Notes under the pieces: model-generated
What the model was told of the DNA's origin: nothing
Databases searched by the model: none
Seen by the model: the letters and a program-made list of their open reading frames with translations, nothing else
Translations under genes and position numbers: made by a program
Assembly: GCF_018143015.1 (NCBI RefSeq)
Contig: NC_054746.1
Location: 40,364,687-40,428,686, forward strand
DNA from: Lytechinus variegatus
Lineage: Eukaryota; Echinodermata; Echinoidea; Temnopleuroida; Toxopneustidae
Reading direction: 5' to 3'
Length of the DNA: 64,000 nt
Shown here: positions 34,020 to 47,900 of the stretch, one piece after another
How positions within the stretch are numbered: the stretch's first letter is position 1
Layout of the letters: each line of letters begins with the position of its first letter

Positions 34020-35450
34020 TATTTGAATAGTATAAGCGCGCAGCGCAAGTTGCTTTTAAAATTTCATGTATTTTTTTCCTCAAATTTTCTGGGCAATGTT
34101 TGTGATTCTGAACAAGATGTGTATACAACTAAATGATTATTGCGAGTGTGAAGCGCGAGCAGAAATTAATTTTACTTTTTGATCTGATAAGAAAAGGACT
34201 GCTTGCATTTTGCAATGAAGACGTTGCATATTTCAACAATCAAATAATGCGCCAGCTGAAAATTTAGACATTTCTTCCTGAAGAAAGAAATTCTAAGCAC
34301 TTTTTGTAATCGTGAAAAGGATAAGTTATAACTAAACAATCAATGCGAGCAAAAAGCTGAAAAATCGATATTTAGACCTAAAAACAGGACACTATTCATT
34401 TTGACATTTTTACCTGAAGAATGGAACTTCTATCTAAGCACGTGTTATAGATCATGAAAGGGATGAGTAATTGGAAATCTTCCTACATCAATAATGCGAG
34501 TGCAAAGCGCGAGCAGAACACTTTTGGTATGTTTTAGAAATCGACCCGGAATCTGAGCATTCTAAAACCCTTTTTTATTATGAAAATCAATAAAGCGAGG
34601 GCGAAGCGCAAGCTTAAACTATTTGATATTCCGATCTGAAAAAGGGTAAACTTAAGCTCTGTATTTCAAGCACTTTGTAGGAAAATTGTGAGATATATAT
34701 GGATCGCAGTTAATAAAGCGCTGAAATGCTTCATTATTATTACTTTGAGTTTTGGACCGGGACATTCTAAGGACATTATGTCATTAAATCAAAATGATGA
34801 CTATTCCTATTTCTTCCTATTTTCTTCCTATTTCTCTTCCTAAGTTCGAGATGAACTTGTTGATATTCCATTTTGAAAAAGGGACAATTTGATTATTAAA
34901 TAAATATCATTTTATTAGTCAAATAAGCCTAATGAGCCACGCAATATGGCCTGGAAACCGGACATTTAAAGCACTTTTGTAATTATGAATAGGATGCACG
35001 AGTTAATACACTCTTTTAACAATCAATGCCCGTGCAAATCGCGAGCCGAAATGTTTGATAAATTGTCATGAAATGGGGATTTCAAATAGTTTGTTATAGA
35101 ATAAATATTGGGATAAACATAACTCGCCAAACAAAATGCCAGCGCGCAGCGCTATAGCTGATACATTTTTACAATCTGAACTGAATAGGGATATTTTGAG
35201 AACTTTATGTAATACAGGAAAATAATAGGTACCTGACAAATCAAATTTTGCGAGTGCGCAGCGCGAGCAGAAAATGTTGATTTTCAGACCATGAAATATA
35301 CATTTTTACAGAACAATTTTTAAAATTCAATTTGAAATCAAACAAATGGAAGTTAGATTTCCGAGCTGAAATATGTTTTATATATTGACTTCATAATGTG
35401 AATTTGATAAAATGTAATGCTAGCTCGAAGCGCTAGCGAAAAAGATATAT
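34020..35450 (-). repeat. CpG-rich periodic repeat, inverted block
   Basis: Motif TGCGAG(T/C)GCGAAGCGCGAGC and variants recur about every 100-150 bases (about 34035, 34141, 34493, 34594, 35028, 35141, 35250, 35419), opposite in orientation to 32440-33339. Spacers repeat phrases such as TCTAAGCACTTT and ATCATGAAA. It ends in pyrimidine-rich and C/G-run sequence to about 35660. Confidence 0.6.
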
Positions 35451-35728
35451 AGTGACATGAAAGACTATTTAAAATTTGAGTCTTCCCCTCATCTAACTTT
35501 TATTCACTCGTCTTCCTCCTCTTATGTTTCCCCTTTAATTTTTCTCATTTCTTTTCCCTTCTTTTCTTTCTTTCTTTCTCCTCCCCCCTTTTTTTTGCTC
35601 CGTCAATAGGGGGCCCGGGTCCCCTCCACCCCCCACCCCCGATCCGCCTACGCACGTCCTGGGCCTGGAGCTGCATTGTTTAATTGCTGTAAGTGTCTGC
35701 GAATGAAGTCTATCCTCTCTTCTTACAA

Positions 35729-35741
35729 GTTGCCAAGCGAC
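35729..35741 (+). promoter_or_regulatory. RFX X-box-like motif upstream of BBOF1
   Basis: GTTGCCAAGCGAC fits the RYYNYY-N-RRNRAC X-box pattern, about 170-180 bases before the BBOF1 start codon. RFX factors drive ciliary genes in animals and BBOF1 is ciliary, so the placement is meaningful. Occupancy is inference. Confidence 0.55.
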
Positions 35742-35896
35742 GGCGCGGGTTGCTTATACACGACATTTCGCTGCTCCTTTAAAGCAATGGCGACATACGG
35801 AGCTAATTGAAGAGGTGTAATGGAAGCGAAATAATTGTTAACGAAGCGACGATGGAATAGTCAATTATCCAGGAATTTTGTCATTTTTCTTTTGAA

Positions 35897-35906
35897 GTAA
35901 CAAACA
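35897..35906 (+). promoter_or_regulatory. Forkhead-type motif just 5' of BBOF1 start
   Basis: GTAACAAACA contains ACAAACA (RYAAAYA pattern), as bound by FOX proteins including FOXJ1. It ends three bases before the ATG and so probably lies in the leader. Such motifs are common by chance in AT-rich DNA. Confidence 0.25.
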
Positions 35907-35908
35907 TT

Positions 35909-38900
35909 ATGCCGAAAAAGACAAAGAAAGGAGGAAAGGGGAAAGGAAAGGGAAAAGGGAAGAAAGGGTGAGTAAGCTGCAATCTAATAATACACGGCAA
36001 ACATCGAAGATTTTCTGTGCTTATTAAATTTTAACTCACAGTCCCATCTATTCAATAATGTGTTTTTTCCCCCAGCCGCGGCATTTCGGAAGTTTGGCGT
36101 TGCACGATTTTCATGGTCCATGGATCTAACAAATTAAATGTACTAATAAGATGATGCTAGTCAGATCAGATGAGTGTCATCTGTCATGGAGTGATAAAGA
36201 GAAACTAGGTCCGACTTCGAAGAAAGACTCGAAAGGCCAAAAAAGGGATAATGAAGCTGCCTGAACTTCATGACTATTTCTCATTTTCTGCTCGTTTTGC
36301 AGTTGCAGCTTTAAATTCAGACCTCATCCAACATCCATGATCCTGCTCTTTTTGTGATGGCATGATCTTCTTCTTCTTCTTATATTGGTTTGAGTGGCGA
36401 TTAGTCATATTTGACTATTGTCGCCATTTATTAATAAAAATCTCACTTCTCACATAATAAAATTATTACCAATAATAATTTATACATATGTGAAATATTT
36501 TTCATGTGCTTCGTTCTAATATGAAAAAGGGATAATTATGGTACAGTTTGCCGTAACTCTAATCAAAATGGCTTATGAACAAATCTTCACCAAAAACAAG
36601 CATGGTATCATTTAAAAAAAATTTAAACTTATCTTTTGAATGATATAAAATATGCATTGTGTTGATTTGGGAGTTGGGAGAAATTAATGGCCAAACTTAT
36701 TTTGAGGGGTTTATAATTGTTTCATAATTAAAATGTGAATACATTGGTATGCAGGCTAAGAGTCTCATCATTTTTAATGCCATTTTTGGAATCCTCGGGG
36801 AAATTTCCTTTCAGAAAAAGTATACATGTACTTTTGTATAGAAGAAGTACATATTTTAAATGTAGCATGACCATTTTTGTCTCACCTGCATAGCAGAGTG
36901 AGACTTTAGGCGCTGCTTTTCTGATGGCTGCGGCGTTGTCAAAATTGAACTCTTAACTAAGGTTAAGTTATTGAAATGTAACTTAGAAAGTACATGTATA
37001 TATGAACCTAGTTCATTAAACTTGGACATAAGGTTAGTCAAGTATTACTGAACATCCTGCTTGAGTTTCAGGTCACATGACTAGGGTCATCGGTCATTTA
37101 GGGTCAATGAACTTGACTATGTTTGGGGAATCAACATTGAAATCTTAACCAAGGTTAAGTTTTTGAAATATCGTCAAACTTAGAAAGTATAAATAGCTAG
37201 TTCATGAAACTTGAGCCTAAGGGTAATAAGCCTGTTCACGATTGTAAACTGCGCACAAGCAGAAAAAGGTCATTCAGATAAACCATGAAGGTAGCTTTCA
37301 AATTCACTGGCATAGGCATTTGTGATTTTATGATTATTCATGTATTCCTTTCAAAATATTCATTTTATGAACTTTGGTTGTGTTGGGGGTCATTGAATTG
37401 GCATCATAACTTAGAAAGTTTATGGATCTACACAATTAGTTCATGAATCATAGACATAAGGTTTATCAAGTATGTTTTGCACATGTCTTAGGTCACATGA
37501 TCATGGTGGAAGGTCATGTTGGGTCAATGGACATGGTATTTTATTATCATATGAGTGTTTTCTTTTGTGAATAATTATTCATTAGCTGTTTTCAAAGTCA
37601 GCACTGTTGCTATATTTAAATTGTGTAATGCAGGCTAGAATGCCAGTGGCTTTTTACTTCCCAGGACCAAAATCCAGTTAAAACCAATTAGAACAAAACC
37701 AACTGAAACCAGTTGGCCAACTGGTTTCAATAGTGAAATTGGAACAACTGGTTCCAATTAAAAAAACAGTCATCTCCAGTTACCCAATTGGTTCCATTTA
37801 GGATTTCCAGTCACCCAACTGCATGGAAGTAGGATTTCCAGTTACCCAACTGGTCCCAGTTAGGATTTCCAGTTACCCAAGTTGTTCCAGTTAGAAATCA
37901 TTTCCGGTTGGAAGTTATTTCCAGTTACCCAACTGGTTCCAGTAAGGATTTCCAGCTGCCCTACTGGTTCCAGTTAGGATTTCCAGTTACCAAACTGGTT
38001 CCAGTTAGAAATAATTTCCAGTTGGAAGTCATTTCCAGTTACCCAACTGGTTCCAGTTAGGATTTCCAGTCGCCCAACTGGTTTCAATTGGTTTCAACTG
38101 GAAATTGTTAAATTCCTGTTAAAACCAATTGAAACCAGTTGGAAATCCAACTGGTTTCAATTGGATTTTGGTCTTGGGTTATTCCGATAGGTGTGCTATA
38201 ATTTGATGTGGGTGACGTAACACAAATAGTTCAAGTTCAAAATGCATGGCCTGCAGCCTCTGTAGAAAATCTAGATAGGATTTTTTTGTCACACTGCTGT
38301 CACGGTTCCTAAAATCTGCATACATATAGTGAGTGCGCATTTTGCCGTTGAAATTGATACGCAATTAATGGTGCGTAGCCCCTTACCATATATCAAGAGA
38401 GTCATCGTTAATTATGTTTTACAGAAAGAAGGCAGCAAAGGATGCAAAGAAGTTCTCTGATGGAGCCTTAGAAAAAGCTAATACTAAACTCTGGGAGTCT
38501 AGGCTGGTAGCTACAGAAAATGCAAGGCAAGAGTTCCGTGAAGAGGCCAAGAGGCTGGCGCTGCAGAATGAGTCCCTACAGAAAAACATGCAGATCTCTG
38601 AAAGGGATACCATTGAAGTCATAACCTATCTGAAGAAAGAAGATCAAACAAAGGAGGATTTGGTAAGTTGGGAAAGCATTGCAGAAGAAGGCTTGTAATG
38701 CAGTTCTCCATGGAAGAGTTTGATTTGTTTGCTGCTTGTATAAATCAAATCCATTTTTTTTTTCAAATTTGTTGTGCTTAAGAAACATATAGAAATACTT
38801 GATACTTAAGAACTTAATTTTTTCCCAACGATTCGTCAATAGATAGAATAGTTACTTGTTCGGCAAAGAATCACATTCAAAGATCATAATTATTGTCTTT

Positions 38901-41900
38901 ACTTGTCTTAACAGCCAGGTCCCAAGTCATATCTCAGACTCAAAACTCTTAAAATCAAAACTCTGGGCCCCGTTGCATAAAACTCTAACCGGAGTTTTCT
39001 CCGGTAAAAATCTCCGGTTAGAGTGAAAACTCCGGTAAAAAATAATTAACCGTAGTTTGTCTGTTGCATAAAGAATAACCGGATTTTTTTCCGGTTACCT
39101 CCGGTTCATTTCCATAGAAACTCCGGTTAATTTTACCTTAGCTCTGAAGTTGGTGTTTAGTTAACCAGAGAATTTATGAGCACAGATTTAAAGATGGCTG
39201 CTGTACTGCATGCTCTGCAAATCGCTGCACTCAGACGGGAAAGGGTTTTCCGCGATCGGCACCATCCGCTCGACGTTTACGATGATCAGCAAATGTTCAA
39301 GTTGTATAGATTTACAAGGCAGGGGTGTCTGCACATCATAGATATGATAAGTGATAGGCTGGAGCACAGAACGAGGAGGAATCGTGCACTTTCCCCATCC
39401 CTGCAAGTTTTTTTAAGTCTACGATATTACGCGACAGGTAGTGTCATGGATGACACACGGTGCATCCATGGGGTGCACCTGAGTACAGCATCGCGAACCA
39501 TTCGGAGAGTAACCCTAGCCCTATGTGAACTGAAAGATGAGGTAAGTAATCAATAGAGTAATAAGTATCCTTTTTTTTAATTCAATACATTCAACGTATT
39601 ACCATTGCATTGCCCATGTATCATGAATCTTAATTGCTTACCTACCGGTACCGGTACTCATTTACCATGTTTACAGTCAAAACTGTCTGTCAAAACAAAG
39701 ATATACCTCAGTTCTAGACTACTAAACCCTTATTTTCTAGAACCAGTTAAGAAGGAGGAATAAAAAAACAATCTATTTCAACATGTAGGGATATGTTGTT
39801 TGTGACTTACGAAGTTTTTGAAGAGATTTGGGGGTTCTTAAGACGGGCTGAACGAGAAATAAATGCTTGTGCGTTGATTATCGTTATCAATTATCCCAAA
39901 CCCAGTCCCGCACGTGCAAATGCGCGTTGGGCATTACAAATATTACGAGACGATACGCACTGTCATTCAGTCAGTCGATCGACTACAGTATTGTATCAGA
40001 GCAGCCACCCCATAAGACGTTAAAAGACCAGGTAACACCGGTCAATTTATGTCAATATACTTCTAAATTTACTATTTTCATTTATAATGCCATACCGTAC
40101 GTACGCAGACAACCTACTCCGAAAACACTTCTATGACTGATCGATGACGACTCACACATACATGCGAAGCGTACAACCGATCGATGTATATCTCGTTTTG
40201 TTGTTTGCGAGTTTGTTTTCTATGGAATGCTGAATTTGATAAAATTTGACTTACCATTAAGATCATAAAAATTATATTACAAAATAATCGATCTATTTAT
40301 AAATGGTCGATCAAAACAATTAATGAACACACAATTTCCATCCCTTCCTAATAAAAGGGTAAAATATATTGTGCGTTACTTTTTCCATTCTTTTAATTCC
40401 CATGTATTCGTTTCTCAGAAAATTGTGAGGAAAATATGATTTTTTAAACCCTGGTTTTTTTTTAATGAAACCCACGCTCTCGCCCATGAGCAAAAGCAGT
40501 CCCTTGACTCCCAACCCCTGGCGTACCTAGGATTTTCCAAAAGGGGGGCAAATATTTGGATGGAGATCTCATCTGCAAAAAAATTCACAACCAAGAAAAA
40601 AAAGGTCTTCAACCCCCAACTCGAGGATTTAATTCTTACCGGCCAGAAAAAAATTGAGAATAGAAAAAAAGGGTCTTCAGGTTCAAAAGAGCTGGAAATA
40701 TGTCTGTTTTCACTACATTTTTACATTAAAAATTATTCACTTTGCTTCTCAAATGGGGGTTGGGGGGACGTCACCTGCATGAATTGTGACTCATCAGAGG
40801 TAGTGCCCCCCCCTGCTTCCCTTTTCTTCAACTGTTCTCTTTTCTTGCAATTTGTTTCTCTTCCCAACCTCACTTATTACATTTTCCCTTTAATTTCCCT
40901 TTCATTTGATATTGCGCCCCGGCCTTCCGGGGGGGGGTTCAGTGTCCCCCACCCACACACACACACGCTTTTTGAAGCACTAAAAATTGGCCCCTTTTTG
41001 CCCAAGAAAAATGACCCCTTCCAAATGCATTCGTTTTATGTATTAAAGAGCGTCCCTTTCTTGCCTTATAAATTCTCGTTTCCTTTCTTGCTCTTTTAGC
41101 GCCCATAATTTTCCTCAATTATCGTTCTTATCCCTTCTAAGTGTATTTTTAAATATAAAAAATCTTTTCAAACTCTTCTTAAGCCCGTTTTAGTTGCCCT
41201 TTTTTGTAGTGAAGTTCTAGTAGCATGTATTAATATTGGCCCCTATGCACCTTGATCAAATGCCCCATTTGAATATACCCTTATTTACTTTTGCTTAAAT
41301 GCACCTTCTTTTTTAATTTGTTCAAATTTCCAGTGTTTTAATGTAACGTATTTGCAGTTAGCATCCTTTCTTTTCTTCACCCCGCCCCAACAAAAAAATA
41401 CCTCCATGGACCACCAAAATAATGTTCAAGACCAAGAAAACGAAAGAAGAAAGCAAAGAAAAGCGGTTAAATATGATATTGTTCTCAAAATATTATGTCA
41501 AACTCTATCAGAAATTAGATTTTTTTAAAACAACTGTCAAAATTTGCTTGTTCGCTTCTAGCTCTAAAGATTTTTTGCTCATATGCCATGTCTTCCCCCC
41601 TATTTATCATTTGTTTGCTCAATACCCTACTACAACATACATGGTAGATGTGCTATTTTCTTAATAGGTGTTCTGTTTTTCCCCTGTGCCCCCCGCCAAA
41701 TTTTCAATTTTGCTTTGCGCGCCCTGCCTGTATATATGCCCCATCACTTTCTTTCTCCTATATTTTTATTTTTTCACACTTTGTTTTCTTACTTACCCCC
41801 TTCCATTCTCTTCATGCCTCCTTCCGAATTCCTTTAATTATCCTTTTCAATCCCTTCTATATTTAGATCTCTTTCTGCCCTTATTTTCTACCCATTTCCC

Positions 41901-44900
41901 TTCTCTCTTTTGATTTTGTTCATTACCTTCAATTATTTCTCTCCCCTTTCCCCATTTCCTTTTGAACGTTCCTTCGCTTTTTATCTCTATTTCTCAGTTC
42001 ATTTTATGCCCCCTTCCTTTCTGTAATTTCCTCTCTACCTCATTTTCTTTTTTTCTTGGGGGGGGGGGGTGGGGCGTAAATGACCTCAGACAAGAAGCTC
42101 TGCCTCTCCATGTTCCTATTATTAATCACATTTTATATTTATTCATGAGATGACAGTGTTTTTATGCAAGAAATTTTTTATTTTTTATGACAGGTTATCA
42201 AGTTCCCTGAAACTCTGGAGAAAGTGAGAGACACCCAAGTTTCCTTTTTTGAGGTTGCAGGATTTCCGAATATTGTTGGGGCGATCGATGGAACTCATGT
42301 TAATCTCCACGGAGCACCTCTAGGAGAAGAGGAGTACATCTATGTCAATAGAAAAGGAAGGCATTCAATAAATGTTCAGTTGATTTGCAATACCCAATAC
42401 AAGATCACGAATGTTGTCGCCAGGTGGCCTGGTAGCACCCATGACAGTAGGATATTGAGGGTATGTTACATTTGAGTGTTACACTGTTGAATTGTATGCA
42501 AATTCCTGTAACGATGCTGTTCATCATTTCAATTTAAAACCCTTTAAAATTCCTGGATTGCTGTCATGCAATCTGTTTTAAAACTTTTCATAATTTCTAC
42601 AATTAACATACATATATATCTTAAATTGATTCCTAATAGATAATTGTACATTAAGATATACAAATATCTTTTATAGTAATTAATAACATTTCGTACACAT
42701 TTCTCAGTATCAATTTTTTTCTTCATCTAATTATATATTGTTTTTATCATTTCATTTTCACTACGTTTAACCAAGTCAATCACAAACATTAATTTGTTGC
42801 CCCCTCTTTTTTCCATTTCATGAAAATACTACAGAACAGTGCAATTGGACAGCGATTCGCTAATGGTGAACTTCAGGGAATCTTGTTGGGGGATTCAGGT
42901 TATCGTTTGGAAAGATGGCTCATGACACCTGTGAGAGATCCACACACAGAAGCTGAAAGGAGATACAACAGGTGAAATGTCAAATAAATATTTTATTTAA
43001 GTATTTTTTACAACCAATTTCGGTGCTCATTCAATAATAGAAACAGCATACACCAAAAATTAATTTCAAAGTATATACACAATAATAAATACATTTGCTC
43101 CAAATGTATTTGCAACAATACTTGAAAAAAAACTATTGCTTGTCATTAGGAATAATATAATGTTCAATTCCCTGAGAAAGATATACTTCCCCCTAGTCAA
43201 TTGCATGGTAATAATATGTTGCATAAATACATTTGAATATATCAATATCAATAAAAAGTTCTATGGCAAGGTCTGACATTTAAAGCCTTGGGTCAGTTAA
43301 TCAAAAAGTAATATGAATGTATGATGCATGTAGTTGATTGCATGGTAATAAATAATATATTTTGTATAAATACACTTGAAATATATTAATATGAATACAA
43401 GTTATTAGGCAAGGTCTGACATTTGATGGATAAACTTGGCTTGGGTTTATTGAGTTTAGTTTCCCCAATAAAATCTCAAACAAATCTTATCACATATCTT
43501 ATATCCAATGGTTTCAGAGCTCATTGCCGAACCCGGGTCGTCATCGAGATGGTCAACGGCCAGTTAAAGAATAAACTAAGATGCCTCATTGCGTCTGGCC
43601 TCCAACTATCCCCTGAAAGAGCATGTGATGTAATAGTTGCATGTTGCGTTCTGCACAATGTAAGCAAGGATCTCAGGGAGCCAAATTACCATGAAGGAGG
43701 GGAAGAAGATGTTGAATTACCACCCATTGACCAAGCTTATGATCCTGTAGGAGAAGGAGCAGCTACTAGGAGAGACATTATCGATACTTATTTCACCTAG
43801 AGTTCACTTTTCTATTCTGGAATTGAGGTGTCACTATTGCATATATTCATATTAGAATACCAATATTTACCCTTTATGCTGAGTGCAATATATTAGATCC
43901 TTTATAATCCAATTTTCAAAGATTTGGAATAGCAATTGAAATAAACATCCAAACCTACAAAATTTTACAGATCAAAGTTTGCAACAGTGATGGAAATTTA
44001 GAATAGAAATTCCAGCCAATCTTGAGCCTCCCTCTAGAAGCAAATGCATTAAAAAAGAGAATGACATTGTTGGCTGCAATTATTTTGACTTTACACTGAC
44101 CATTTTGCAGTATAATGAATTTAGTATTATTGGCATTATACTGAACTTCAAATATTTTTTTTGGAATATTTGAAATTATTTTTTTTTAATGCTGGGAACT
44201 TTCATATGCAATATAAAACACAATTTGATCTAAAATGTCCTCATGACTGGATAAATGTGGTCTTTTAATTTGTCCCAAAAGTTCGAGGAAGGAAAAATGG
44301 TAGTAATGAATATATTAATTTCCCATCAGGAACAGTAATTGACTGATCCAACCAACATGACTAATTTTGCTTGTTTCCTCAGTTGTGTTGCCGAAATGGT
44401 TATTAGTGGTGTCAGTATGGACTATGGCATGTCATCAATGATCAGATGCGAAGCACTTTTTTCTTCTATCAATAAAAAGTTCATTCATCTGAATGGTGGT
44501 TCTGTATTGCTTATCATCTAAAAAATGCTTTTGAGATGGATCAGAGTATGAGATGGATCAGAATACGAGATGAATCATACAGTACTAGCATTACAGAGTA
44601 ACCCTATGACATCATAAAAATTCCCTTGTAGCATTTCATTGTTTTTCTGGTTTTTTTTATAGGCGCCGCTTTTCTGACGGCGGCAGCGTCAACACCAAAT
44701 CTTAACCGAAGGTTTGCCATAAGATTAATCAAGCATTACTGAACATCCTGCCTTAGTTTCAGTTCACATGACCAAGATCAAAGGTCATTTAGGGTCAATG
44801 AACTTTGGCAAAATTGAGGGAATCTGTTGAATTACCATAACTTTGAATGTTTATGGATCTGATTCATGAAACTTAGTAAAAAAGAGTAACCAAGTATCAC

Positions 44901-47900
44901 TAAACATCTCATGCGAGTTGCAGGTCACGTGACAAAAGTCAAATGCCATTAAACATAGTATTGTATCATTACATGAATGGTGTTTTTGTGAATAATTATT
45001 TTATAGTAGTTTTCAAGGTCAGCACTGCTGCTATATTGAATCGCGTGATGCAGGTGAGACTGCCAGAGGCATTCCACTTGTTGATACAATAATTTGGTAG
45101 AGCATGATGGTAACCCCCCACAGCCCAAATTTGGTGAGAATCTGTCCATGCAGGCCTCAAGGTATGACATAATATACAATTAATCCTATTGAAGTCAAAT
45201 TATTATTGACCTACTTCTAAATGTTAGGAAACAGACAAATAAATAATACATTGACTTCAATGGGGCTAGTTACATATTTTTTAGTTCATATTAGGGCCCC
45301 CATGGACCGATTCCAACAAAATTTGGGTTTTTGTGAGTTTCCATCATGCTCTACCAAAATATTGTATAAAAGACAATGAAATGCAAAAATAAATGTAATG
45401 TCATTACTTCAGTAGTCTATAGCAGCATGAGTGGATTTTTTTGCAGGATAAATGTGTACCAAGAGATGCTAATGAAGAACCGAGAAGCAATTCTACCAAG
45501 AAGAAAAAAAAATCTTTTGTTATCTAGTTGAAAGGATGGTCCGGGCTGAAAATATTTATATAAATACATAGAGTAGAATTCACGGAGCAAAGTGCCAAAA
45601 ATTTCATGGAAATCGAATAAGAAATAACAAAGTTAATGAAGTTTCAATTTAGCAATATTTTGTGAAAACAGTCATCCCTTTTAGAAAAAAAAATCAATCA
45701 TGTTTGCTCACATATTCTTGAAGGACCCCCAACATGGCATTGAGGGTCGCTAGAATGCCTTGTTGGGTCTCCAGCATTGCTTCTTGATTCCTCAGAAGCA
45801 TCTCTTGATACAAATTTCCTTGTGATACCAAATTTCTTTTTTTTGGGGGGGGATTTTCTTGATCTTGATCTTGATCTTCCTCTCCATCTCCCAATCTCTC
45901 CACATCGTCGTCTTCCACCTGTCCCATCTGGTGCAGAAGGTTGCATGCCTCTGTGTTTTGTGAGCACTATATGGATACGATAAATTAGAAATGAATATTA
46001 AAACAATGTAAAACTACATAATCATACTATGGTGAGATGTTTAAAGGTAAAAGTCAGTAGTTGCAGCAAACAATTATTTCATGAGAAAGACTCTGAAATC
46101 AAGGTTAATTGTCACAATATTATCTTAGATCTAGATCTGGTACATTAATGTACACTTATCCTTGTAAAATCTTTAAATCTTAGCTCGTAATTGACAATTC
46201 TGGTGATCATTAACACAGAAAAGCATTATGTGGGACACTGTATTAATATTGCTTCGAAAAAATGGCGACATTTCATGGAATTCTGTGATTATTTTGCTCA
46301 TTTCTCAGCAATTATGCATTCATATTTTTGGAGGTAGACTTGATAAGAACAACGCACAGGATATCTTTCCTCCCAAAAGTGGAACGCCTTGATAACCCTC
46401 ATGTCCATGTTGCATGAAATAGATCAATTTACTTTAAGTTACATCATTTCATAACTTAACCTTGTTTTAGAAATCAACGTTGATAACAAAAAGCTCAGCT
46501 GACATAGGTTGAACATTTTACTTCCACTTTGCAACTAACTTTCCAACTACCCATAAATAATTAATACTTACTGGTTGAGTTGCCCCAGTCTCACTATTTT
46601 GCCCTTTTATGCCATGTAAGGCTTTGTCCGATATGGTGAGTAGTACCTCTTCCAACATAGGCTTGAATCTGTAGGAGCCTCCGCCTGTACGAAAAAAGGT
46701 ATGCATTTATCAATATCATGCCTAATACACCCCTCCCTACCCAACAAAATAAAATATATGAGTAAACAGTTCCTCTGCAATAATTTTTAGTGTTAATTAT
46801 ACAAGGAAATTCAAGTTTTTCAAAAATAGTTATCATTAATTACGACTATTAAATTCAAAATACATTGTTTAGAGTGTTGGAATATTCCGCTTATTAAGCG
46901 GAATTAAGCCTTAAAATGAGACCAAATTGGATCTCTAGCCTGTCTACAGTCTAGCAAACTTATATCAAGGTTTTAAGAGTTGAAAAGTATATTTTCCATA
47001 ATCTTTGGTGGAAATGCCACAAAACCACCTTTTGCAGGATGAGTTCAAGATCTGTGGTCATAAAAAGAAAAATCAATTTCATACTAGAATTTTTTTCAAG
47101 TAAAATTGTTCAGGAATGTTACAAAAAATATTAACCACCATAATTAAAATTATATGAACTTCTAGTAATTAGAGCAACATGATTTAATTACATTTAATAA
47201 GCACACAAATTCTAAATAATATGTAATTTTTTGTTGTGATCCACAGTCAAGATCTAAGGGGACCATAACAACACCATCCTACCCCATCCCCCCCTTGGAC
47301 CGACAAGACTCATTACACCCTTTAACGATTGGAGTAAAAATGTCTTCTTCCATTTGTTACGAGAAAGGTTGGCTTACCAGTCTTCTTCTTATCATCCTCA
47401 TATTTTTTGGCCCTTTTCTTTAGGTCGGACCATGCCTTACGCACGTCATCCCCACTCCTGGGGCATCCGGTCGCTGAAAGCTGCTTAGCAATATTTTCCC
47501 AAGCTTGTTTGCGCTGATCAGAGACCTGCATTTAACAAAGGAGGAAAATGTATTGTCATTTTCAAGCATTTGAAATTTATTACATTGGCATTGCAGGAAA
47601 CAACACACCATACACTTGTACAATAAAAAAAAACAAGTGGAATGCCTCTTGCAGTCTCACCTGCATTACTCAATTCGGTCATAAAACTGTTACAAATTAT
47701 GACTAACGCATAAATACAAATAAAAACAAAAATTAGGGGAGGTCCACTTGAAATTTTGGGATGGATAAAAGTAAAAATTTGACAAGCCCCCCCCCCAAAA
47801 AAAGTTATCAACCTAAATTTTAGAAGTGGATCAACTGAATAAGGTCATCAACTTAAATGTTAGGGGGGACCACAAACATTTCAGGGGGGCCTGTGTGAAT

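Noticed and set aside
40560..41099. 179-codon open frame in the transposase intron
   Set aside because: Low-complexity, F/P/L-rich translation of a pyrimidine-rich repeat; it breaks the clear exon 1-exon 2 join of the transposase.
45698..45967. 89-codon arginine/serine-rich reading of the last Myb-like exon
   Set aside because: The neighbouring frame (ending in a coiled helix and stop at 45694) joins in phase with exon 4 and looks protein-like; this one is its shadow.
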